From NCBI RefSeq assembly GCF_900009145.1, contig NZ_LN889764.1, forward strand, positions 239,994-303,993: a stretch of 64,000 bases of DNA, read 5' to 3'. The translations under genes and the position numbers were made by a program. Positions 44,267-53,065 of this stretch are shown piece after piece. Origin of the DNA: Planktothrix tepida PCC 9214. Lineage in GTDB: Bacteria > Cyanobacteriota > Cyanobacteriia > Cyanobacteriales > Microcoleaceae. Each line of letters starts with the position of its first letter. Positions within the stretch are counted from its first letter, which is position 1. The notes below the pieces were generated by a model, which saw nothing but the letters and a program-made list of their open reading frames with translations, did not search any database and had not been told where the DNA came from.

Positions 44267-45484
44267 ATGGAAATAAAAACAAGTCAGAACCAATTAGTTT
44301 TTGCGTTCCTCAAGGGCGTTTCCGTATCAGGAATTATCAGTGTCGCGTTGCTATCAAAGTCAGGGATGGCAACACCCAAACCCTCAGAAACAGAGTTTCT
44401 TCTCACTATATCTAATCACCAACCCACTGAACTCAAGAAACCCGGTTTCTTACCCCAAACCCTCATCACCCAAAATAGCAACAACTCAGAAGCGGATAAA
44501 CTGTTGCAAGAGGGAACAGAACTATTGCAGCAAGGAACAGCAGAATCATTACGGGCTGCTTTAGGAAAGTTAGAAGCCGCCCGCCAACTCTATCACGCCG
44601 CCGGGGATAAAGGAAAAAAAGCCCTCACACTGCTGGGTATGGGCAGAATAAATGACGATTTAGGAGAAAAGCAGCAAGCCCTAGACTACTACAACCAAGC
44701 TTTACCCCTATCAAGGGTAGTGGGAGATAGGGAGGGGGAAGCTGCTACTCTCTTTAATTTTGCTTACCTCAAACGTAATCAAGGCAACCTCAGCGAAGCT
44801 CTTACAGACATCGAAACTGCCATTACTATTGTTGAAGACCTCCGCACTAAAATCGGTTCCCAAGAACTTCGTCAATCCTTCTTTGCCACCGTTCAAAATT
44901 ATTACCAATTCTACATTGATTTATTAATGCAACTGCATCAACAAAACCCCCAAAAAGGATATGATGCTTTAGCTTTTCACGCCAGCGAACGTTCTCGCGC
45001 CAGAAGTCTGGTAGAACTCCTGACCGAAGCCGGTGCTAATATCCGCCAAGGTGCTGACCCCAAACTATTAGAACAAGAACAGAATTTACAACAACAACTC
45101 AACACGGTCGAAAATCAACGATATCAACTCACTCAGGGTAACTATACTCAACAACAACTTGATGAAATTAAACAACAATCTCAATCTTTACTCAATCAAC
45201 TCGACAAATTAGAAGCGAAAATTCGCCTTACCAGTCCCCGTTATGCTAACCTCAAATATCCCCAGCCTCTCACCCTGCAACAAATTCAAGAAAAAGTCCT
45301 TGATGATGATACCTTACTATTAGAATATTCCTTGGGAGAAGAGCGCAGTTATCTCTGGGCTGTGACTAAAAATAGTATTACCAGCTATGTTTTACCGAAA
45401 CAAAGTGAAATAGAAGAAATTGCCCAACCTTGGCGAGAGATGAATGAAACAGCCCTGCGTAGAAAGCGGACTCCCCCTCAGTGA
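44267..45484 (+). pseudogene. TPR-CHAT protein, N-terminal part (frameshifted)
   Basis: About 405 residues from an ATG behind AAGGGG. A signal-like hydrophobic stretch ([19 protein letters not shown]) is followed by TPR repeats ([50 protein letters not shown]), a coiled coil, and the linker typical of CHAT proteins ([35 protein letters not shown]). It then runs out of frame after [17 protein letters not shown]. The CHAT catalytic domain continues in another frame from 45444. A 65-bp inverted-repeat element lies inside this part, near its N-terminus. Confidence 0.75.
44386..44450 (+). repeat. 65-bp inverted-repeat element, copy 2 (inside a coding region)
   Basis: Ends AGAAACAGAGTTTCT and AGAAACCCGGTTTCT, 65 bp overall, the same as the intergenic copies. 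It is translated as part of the TPR-CHAT protein ([20 protein letters not shown]). A 12-bp direct repeat CCCAAACCCTCA lies at both sides, 79 bp apart. Confidence 0.7.
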
Positions 45485-46424
45485 AATATTACTAAAACCC
45501 GTCGCTTCTCAACTGGGAAATAAACGTTTATTAATTGTGGGGGATGGGGTATTACAATATATTCCCTTTGCCGCTTTACCCATTCCATCTCAACCGAATA
45601 CACCCCTTTTAGTAGAGCATGAAATTGTTACCGCTCCCTCAATTTCAACCATTGCTATTCAACGGGAACAACTACAAAATCGCCCCACGGTAGCCAAAAC
45701 TGTCGCAGTATTAGCAGACCCCGTTTTCAGCCTTAATGACTTTCGCGTTACTAGAAATGCACCCCAACAAAACCCGCAAACCCTCAACAACTTAGCCCTG
45801 ACTCGTGCGGCGCGTAATTTAGGTATTGGGGAAGGGGCGAAAACATATAGCCGTCTGGAGTATACCCGCACCGAAGCCGAGGAAATTATAGCATTAGTTC
45901 CCGAAAATCAAAGGTTACAAGCCCTAGACTTTCAAGCCTCACTTGAACAAGCAAAAAATCCTAATTTATCTGAATATCAAATCGTTCATTTTGCTACTCA
46001 TGGTTTACTGGATTCTGTTAATCCTGAACTATCGGGAGTGGTGTTATCCTTATTTAATCAACAAGGACAAGCTGAGGATGGATTTTTGCGTCTTCAAGAT
46101 ATTTTTAACTTAAATTTACCTGCGGAATTAGTGGTATTAAGTGCTTGTCAAACGGGCTTAGGGAAAGAGACGAAAGGCGAAGGTTTAGTGGGAATAACTA
46201 GGGGATTTATGTATGCTGGTGCGCGGCGGGTTGTTGTTAGTTTATGGAGTGTTAATGATGCTTCGACTTCTGAGTTAATGAGTCGATTTTATCAGCCGAT
46301 ATTGAAGGAAGGTAAGAATCCAATTATCGCTTTAAGAGAGGCTCAGTTAGAGATGTGGAAATCGGGAAAATGGCAATCTCCCTATTATTGGGCAGCGTTT
46401 ACAGTTCAGGGAGATTGGCGGTAG
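45444..46424 (+). pseudogene. TPR-CHAT protein, C-terminal CHAT part
   Basis: Open frame shifted relative to the preceding TPR part and overlapping it by 41 bp. It carries the CHAT peptidase domain: KRLLIVGDGVLQYIPFAALP, the His in IVHFATHGLLDS, the Cys in LVVLSACQTGLG, then SLWSVNDASTSELMSRFY and PYYWAAFTVQGDW. Catalytic residues are intact. It would make a functional protease only by frameshift or by internal initiation at MKQPCVESG, for which I see no strong ribosome-binding site. Confidence 0.8.
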
Positions 46425-46448
46425 AGTATTAACCTGCACCCAGTTCTT

Positions 46449-46513
46449 AGAAACCGAGTTTCTGTATTAGATTCATTGTAGGAAATGAAGATATCTTGAG
46501 AAACCCGGTTTCT
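46449..46513 (-). repeat. 65-bp inverted-repeat element, copy 3
   Basis: AGAAACCGAGTTTCT and AGAAACCCGGTTTCT at its ends. The 35-bp core matches the other copies better when read on the minus strand. It fills the gap between two convergent genes. Confidence 0.7.
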
Positions 46514-46522
46514 GTGAATTAT

Positions 46523-47868
<1,346 letters not shown>

Positions 47869-49023
47869 ATGAACAAACGTAAACGGATTGGCATTTTAAC
47901 CAGTGGAGGAGACTGTCCCGGTCTCAATGCCGTGATTCGAGCCGTTGTCAATCATGCCACATCTGAATATAACTGGGAAGTGCGAGGCATTCCCTATGCG
48001 ACTCAGGGGCTCATTGAACGGAAAAGTGTTGTATTAAATTCTTATGGTTTAGAACGGCATGGTACTGATCCTTTATTAAGTATGGGCGGAACGATTTTAG
48101 GTTCCATTAATAAAGGAGATACAGAAGGCAATACAGATGATGTTATTCAGGGATATTATGATTTAGGACTTGATGCCCTGATCGCCATTGGCGGTGATGG
48201 TAGCCTTGCTATTTTGCAGAAACTGGCTGAAAAAGGCAATTGGAATTTAGTCGGTGTTCCCAAAACTATTGATAATGATGTCGCCCATACAGAATTATCC
48301 GTTGGGTTTAACTCCGCCGTTACGACGATTTTAGATTGTTTAGATCGATTGAGTTATACCGCCGCCAGCCATGACCGGGTGATGGTGGTGGAAGTTATGG
48401 GACGAACAACGGGACATTTAGCCTTAAATTCGGGGATTGTTGGGGGGGCGGATGCGATTTTAATCCCAGAAATTCCCTATTCGATTAAAACCCTATGTAA
48501 ACAGATTCGAGAACTCCGCAACCTCTATGGACGAAAATTCGCCATTGTGGTGGTTGCAGAAGGAGCAAAAACCGCCGACGGGGAAAGTCGATATTATAAA
48601 GATGCCCTCGGAGAAGTGCGACTGCGGGGAATTGGGGAATATATTGCCACGGAAATTGAAAATAATATTGGGGTAGAAGCGCGAGTGACTGTCCTGGGTC
48701 ATGTTCAACGGGGTGGAGCGCCTTCAGCTTTGGATCGATTAATTGGAACAGCCTTCGGAAAAGTAGCTGTAGATTTAATTGCGGAGGAAAAATATGGCGT
48801 GATGGTGGCTTGGAAAAACAACACTGTCGCCACCGTTCCCCTGGCGCGGGTGTTTGCAGATAGCCCCCGACTGCTCAATCCTAACGGATTTTGGGTGGAA
48901 ACCGCTAGATCCCTGGGAATTTATGTCGGTGAAGAAGTCGATTGTAGTGAGGATGGTTCAGGGATCTCAAATCTCAATGGTTTGAAACCCTCTGAATTAG
49001 AAGTGATGAATCAGATTAATTAA
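47869..49023 (+). CDS. pfkA: 6-phosphofructokinase
   Basis: 384 residues. ILTSGGDCPGLNAVIR at the start binds the nucleotide phosphate; IAIGGDGSLAIL has Gly at the position that separates ATP from pyrophosphate enzymes; GVPKTIDNDV carries catalytic Asp residues, with Lys where E. coli PfkA has Gly; VEVMGRTTGHLAL and the C-terminal VLGHVQRGG complete the active site. This Gly/Lys combination defines the longer ATP-type PFKs rather than the E. coli type. It phosphorylates fructose 6-phosphate. The true phosphoryl donor should be tested. Confidence 0.92.
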   Translation: MNKRKRIGILTSGGDCPGLNAVIRAVVNHATSEYNWEVRGIPYATQGLIERKSVVLNSYGLERHGTDPLLSMGGTILGSINKGDTEGNTDDVIQGYYDLGLDALIAIGGDGSLAILQKLAEKGNWNLVGVPKTIDNDVAHTELSVGFNSAVTTILDCLDRLSYTAASHDRVMVVEVMGRTTGHLALNSGIVGGADAILIPEIPYSIKTLCKQIRELRNLYGRKFAIVVVAEGAKTADGESRYYKDALGEVRLRGIGEYIATEIENNIGVEARVTVLGHVQRGGAPSALDRLIGTAFGKVAVDLIAEEKYGVMVAWKNNTVATVPLARVFADSPRLLNPNGFWVETARSLGIYVGEEVDCSEDGSGISNLNGLKPSELEVMNQIN

Positions 49024-49025
49024 GT

Positions 49026-49394
49026 TTAAAGAGAACGTTTCATCCGACGTAAACGATCCGAATAACTTTTGAGAACTTCTAAGGCAAACATGGGCGTTTG
49101 CTGAACTGCAAACAAAAATCGAGATTGATCCATAATTGCTAAAAGACAATCGGTTTTAGCAATAGCAGTAGACGCTCGTGTTCTATCGGGTTGAACTAAG
49201 GCTCCTTCCCCAAATACATCTCCCGCAATCAAGGTTTCTACCACTTTCCCATTCACCCATAATTCAATTTCACCTTGGAGGATGCCAAACATGACATCCC
49301 CCAATTTGCCCTCTTCAAAAATAACTTGACCTGCAGCATAATGTTGTTCGGGTTGTTTAACAAACAGTTTGACGGTTTCGGCGGGTTGCAGCAT
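49026..49394 (-). CDS. Single-domain cyclic nucleotide-binding protein
   Basis: 122 residues forming one cNMP-binding beta-barrel: YAAGQVIFEEGKLGDVMFGIL at the start, and the phosphate-binding cassette GDVFGEGALVQPDRTRASTAIA with the conserved Glu and Arg. There is no HTH, so it is not a CRP-type regulator; it probably binds cAMP or cGMP and acts through partners. It converges on pfkA with 2 bp between the stops. Confidence 0.85.
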   Translation of the reverse strand: MLQPAETVKLFVKQPEQHYAAGQVIFEEGKLGDVMFGILQGEIELWVNGKVVETLIAGDVFGEGALVQPDRTRASTAIAKTDCLLAIMDQSRFLFAVQQTPMFALEVLKSYSDRLRRMKRSL

Positions 49395-49560
49395 TGAATT
49401 GAAACTCCCATTCAGTGAAAATAGAGATTCTTATTAATTTTTCCTTAATAATATCCCAATTTCATAAATGTTTTTTCGTTAAAATCAACCGCCCAGCGAT
49501 CGCTGTTGATCCTAAAAAGAGCGATCGCTCTTGAATTGAACTAAAACTGGGGTTTCTTTT

Positions 49561-50133
49561 TTAATTAAAATTCAAAACCTCAGAAACCTTCAAGTTGAGT
49601 TTCCCAAATCCAGGCGATCGCACTAAATCATCGTTACTAAAATTACCTACCGTTGTATAAATATTATCCATCAGTTCTAATACCAAGATAGTTTGAGTTT
49701 GGGGATCAATAATCCAATATTCAGGAATACAACAATCTTGATACTGAATTCTTTTAGCAATGTAGTCCCTCTCCCTTTGTATCTCTCCAGGGCTAACTAT
49801 TTCCATAACCAACAGAGGCGGGGCCATGTTCAGACGAATGGTGTTACGCTTTGATAGTTGTTGAATATGTTCTTCTCGGATAATAGTTAGATCAGGATAG
49901 CGGTTTTTGGGTTCGCCTCTGACTTCTAGTTCCAACCCGTGTCCTCTAACGCGATCGCTTCCTAACATTAAGGCAAAAACCATAAAGAGACGATTAGCAA
50001 TTTGGATATTAAACCCTGATTCTGGCGGCACTTCTATCAATTCTCCATTAAATAGTTCATAGAGTTTTTCCGAATTATCGTCATATTTTAGGTATTCTTC
50101 AAAGGTTTCAAAGCGAGGTTTAATCGTTAGCAT
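49561..50133 (-). CDS. Uma2-family (DUF820) putative endonuclease
   Basis: 190 residues with the PD-(D/E)xK-like core of the family: NRYPDLTIIREEH, PPLLVMEIVSP, and the downstream QYQDCCIPEYWIIDPQTQTILVLEL. Start motif FETFEEYLKYDD matches the family. Uma2 genes occur in large numbers in cyanobacteria and probably derive from mobile-element nucleases; cellular role unknown. A paralogue lies immediately upstream in the same orientation. Confidence 0.85.
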   Translation of the reverse strand: MLTIKPRFETFEEYLKYDDNSEKLYELFNGELIEVPPESGFNIQIANRLFMVFALMLGSDRVRGHGLELEVRGEPKNRYPDLTIIREEHIQQLSKRNTIRLNMAPPLLVMEIVSPGEIQRERDYIAKRIQYQDCCIPEYWIIDPQTQTILVLELMDNIYTTVGNFSNDDLVRSPGFGKLNLKVSEVLNFN

Positions 50134-50233
50134 CTCATATCTATTCCCTGAACGTTTACCCCATTATAGCTTAACTCAATAGCATCCTGTTTTTCTATCA
50201 CTAGGGAACAGCTTAGAAGACTATTGTGTCATT

Positions 50234-50812
50234 TTAAAATAGAGGTAAGTTTAAAATAAAGTCTGGTAAGACATTTTCCCCTGATAAAGTTGTGGGTAAT
50301 TGGACAATTTCAAGAGGTTGATGAAGACGATAAATTTCTACTTGTTGTGCTTGAGGATTAATTAACCAACCTAAACGCAAACCACTGTTAAGATATTCCT
50401 GCATTTTTGCTTGAAGTTGGGTTAGGGAGTCAGTACGAGAACGTAATTCAATTACAAAATCAGGACATAAGGGGGGGAATTTTTCTTGTTCTTCTGCTGT
50501 TAGTAATTCCCAACGTTCCTTCGCAACCCAAGCCACATCAGGAGAGCGATCGCCACCATTAGGTAAACGAAAGATAGTAGAAGAACTAAATACTTTTCCG
50601 AGTTGAGTTTGACGATTCCAAATGACTAAATCAGCATTCAAATCTGATTCTCGATTACCACTGACTCCACCAACGGGGGGCATAATTATCAATTCTCCTT
50701 TAGCGGTTCTTTCCAACTGCCAATTTTCATTATCTTGGCAAAGTTGATAAAATTGATCATTGCTTAAGGTAACATTTTTGAAACTTAAAATAATAGGTTC
50801 TGAAGTAATCAT
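50234..50812 (-). CDS. Uma2-family (DUF820) putative endonuclease
   Basis: 192 residues: NDQFYQLCQDNENWQLERTAKGELIIMPPVGG at the start, GDRSPDVAWVAKERW and CPDFVIELRSRTD as the catalytic strands, then KMQEYLNSGLRLGWLINPQAQQVEIYR. In ELRSRTD the usual Ser is Arg, a small departure from the consensus. It is about 100 bp from the other Uma2 gene and clearly divergent from it, so this is an old rather than recent duplication. Confidence 0.87.
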   Translation of the reverse strand: MITSEPIILSFKNVTLSNDQFYQLCQDNENWQLERTAKGELIIMPPVGGVSGNRESDLNADLVIWNRQTQLGKVFSSSTIFRLPNGGDRSPDVAWVAKERWELLTAEEQEKFPPLCPDFVIELRSRTDSLTQLQAKMQEYLNSGLRLGWLINPQAQQVEIYRLHQPLEIVQLPTTLSGENVLPDFILNLPLF

Positions 50813-50891
50813 TTTGCCCTCCCAATACTAGGGTATACATAATAATCGTTTTATTGTACTGATTTTTAATAAATATTGGCTGCAATTTATA

Positions 50892-50994
50892 TATAGCAAT
50901 CCTATTTGATTTGTGGTAGGGGTAATTCATGAATTACCCCTACGGTAAGGGTTTTAGTCATAGAGGTTATTACAACCTATTTGGGATTGCTATA
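50892..50994. mobile_element. 103-bp MITE-like element with 11-bp inverted ends
   Basis: TATAGCAATCC at the left and its exact complement GGATTGCTATA at the right, with partial pairing further in. TA at both ends could be the target duplication seen with IS630/mariner-type elements. A 28-bp palindrome is nested inside. It carries no coding sequence. Confidence 0.65.
50916..50943 (+). repeat. 28-bp perfect palindrome (CATG-centred), copy 2
   Basis: Half-site GTAGGGGTAATTCA followed by its exact reverse complement. Same length, ends and CATG centre as the copies at 33408 and 56046, but different in between. Confidence 0.7.
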
Positions 50995-51094
50995 TTGTAA
51001 CATTTTATTTAAAAAAGTGCTATTCCTTGTGACCCTAAAGAAGTAGAAGAATAGGAGAGAATATTAAAGAATTGAGATGGCACCCTGATTAACT

Positions 51095-52993
51095 TTAGCA
51101 ATCCGCTAAAACAATAATCCGATCTTGAGGGGAAAATTTTACCAATTCATCTTTCTTTGGATTCAGTACAATTCCATAACCTCTGGCTAAATTTTGAGCA
51201 TCTTTTAAACAGCGATAACCAATGGCTGATTCTCCCCGTTGTTTGGCAGCTTCAACAACAGTATAAAAATTAATCGGTTCGTTAAGATTCACATAGTTAC
51301 TAACCGGTTTGAGGTAAATTTCCGACCCTTCAGGACTAAATAATTCAGCAAATACAGAATTTAAGCTTTTCTGTTCTGAAACTTGGGCTAACATCCGACT
51401 AATAATTTGTTCGGTAATCACAAAATCATCGGGACGTGCTACCTGAGCTAAGGCTTGATTGCGGGTATCTAACATTTCAGTTACAATCTGTAGGTTAGGA
51501 TTTTTGCGATCAGCAATATCTCGAAGATAGATTAAGGTAATTAACGTTTGAGCGTCGGCTTCTTCGGGATCTAAATCAGGATTAGATAACACAATAACAT
51601 GGTGATATTTTTCTAAACTCAGAGACTCTAAAACGTTCCGTTCTGTGATTGATCCTTGATAATAATGGAGGGTTTGTTGTTCCAAATTCAAGGTCTTTAA
51701 ACAGTCGATGATGTCAGTTTCAGGGAAGGGTGAAACGAGAGTTACACTGGAGTTGCTGGCAACGTATTGATCGAGTTGAACCAAAATCCGAGGAATCCGA
51801 TCATTCCATCCTAACATTAACGTATGTTCAGACGTTGCGATCGCTGTTTTTTGAGTGAGTTGAATACCCTGGTGATTAATCGCAGATTTGGAAACACCTG
51901 ATAAACGAATCGTGCTATCATCTTCACTTAAAAGCACTAATTTTTCTGCGGGTTGCAAGATTCTCTCGATTGACGGATTGAGTTGAATTGTTCCATCCGT
52001 TAATTGCATTCCTATCACCGCAGAATCTTTATAAGCTAGGAGAATATCTCCATAGGATTGCCCCTGTAAAGAAGGTTCTTCGTGAATATAAATTTCAACC
52101 CCGGTAAAATCCAATAATTCCAAATAAACAATCGATAAACCCGATTGACGGCAGGTTTGAACAATAATCCGGGAAATTAAATCTTGAGTGAGTAATCCTT
52201 CAATTTCATCCTGTCCAATCAGTTGAATAATATCGAGGGTATTAATATCTTGAACTTGTGCTACAATATGATAGGGTTGAGACTCTAACCGAGGTAAATT
52301 TTTAATCGCTAAAAGAATCTTAATTAAATTAATATCTGATTTGGCGGGAGACTCATTTAAAATAATAATTGAGCGGGCTGCCTGAATATTCACCATGCCT
52401 AAATCGGCTAAATTACTGGGATTTCCCGTGCGACAAACAAGGCGAACTTGACGCAATTTCCCTAACTCATCATACAGATGATCTTCCATCTGAACTTTAT
52501 CTTCAGGACTGAGAATCACAATGCAAGTATCTGAACGATTAGCATTAGCTAAAATCAGTTGATTAATTAAAGTGATAATTTGTAATGACCAACCCAGGAT
52601 CACAATATGATCCGTTTCAATCACCCGTGAACGTCCCTTCCGTAGGTCTTCTAACTTGGTATCAATGCCACTACTGAGCACACCAATGAGGGTACTAATA
52701 ATAAAGATGCCCCCAAAGGTAACAAAGAGCATCGCCAGACGAAATGACCACCCCTGGTCTCCTCCCATTGTTCCTGCGTCTAAGGTACGCATTAAAACAG
52801 CCCACATCGCCTCAAAAGGATTCAACCCTGTATCGCCTAGGGGTGCAATTCTGGCGAGGCTGACAAAAAATCCCATGAGCACAATAAAGGCTAAGGACAC
52901 CAATGCTAAACCACTGACTAAAGCAATGGTTCCTTTTGACATGAAATTATCAAATCTGTAGCGAAACTGCTCTGCAAACGTAATCTTACTCAT
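51095..52993 (-). CDS. CASTOR/POLLUX-type ion channel with TrkA-N (RCK) domains
   Basis: 632 residues. Two or three N-terminal helices (TIALVSGLALVSLAFIVLMGFFV; FRLAMLFVTFGGIFIISTLIGVLSS) flank a pore-like loop (FEAMWAVLMRTLDAGTMGGDQGW). Two RCK-like NAD-binding units follow (HIVILGWSLQIITLINQLI...; HTLMLGWNDRIPRILVQLD), each Rossmann-like. This is the layout of the plant CASTOR/POLLUX cation channels and bacterial relatives. Ion is likely K+ or Ca2+. The pore does not carry a classical TVGYG filter. Gated by a cytosolic ligand (inference). Confidence 0.85.
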   Translation of the reverse strand: MSKITFAEQFRYRFDNFMSKGTIALVSGLALVSLAFIVLMGFFVSLARIAPLGDTGLNPFEAMWAVLMRTLDAGTMGGDQGWSFRLAMLFVTFGGIFIISTLIGVLSSGIDTKLEDLRKGRSRVIETDHIVILGWSLQIITLINQLILANANRSDTCIVILSPEDKVQMEDHLYDELGKLRQVRLVCRTGNPSNLADLGMVNIQAARSIIILNESPAKSDINLIKILLAIKNLPRLESQPYHIVAQVQDINTLDIIQLIGQDEIEGLLTQDLISRIIVQTCRQSGLSIVYLELLDFTGVEIYIHEEPSLQGQSYGDILLAYKDSAVIGMQLTDGTIQLNPSIERILQPAEKLVLLSEDDSTIRLSGVSKSAINHQGIQLTQKTAIATSEHTLMLGWNDRIPRILVQLDQYVASNSSVTLVSPFPETDIIDCLKTLNLEQQTLHYYQGSITERNVLESLSLEKYHHVIVLSNPDLDPEEADAQTLITLIYLRDIADRKNPNLQIVTEMLDTRNQALAQVARPDDFVITEQIISRMLAQVSEQKSLNSVFAELFSPEGSEIYLKPVSNYVNLNEPINFYTVVEAAKQRGESAIGYRCLKDAQNLARGYGIVLNPKKDELVKFSPQDRIIVLADC

Positions 52994-53065
52994 TCGGTTG
53001 CGATCTCCTCTGGGATATCAACTTAGCAGGTTAAACGGGGTACAAAACTTAAAATTGATAATAAC

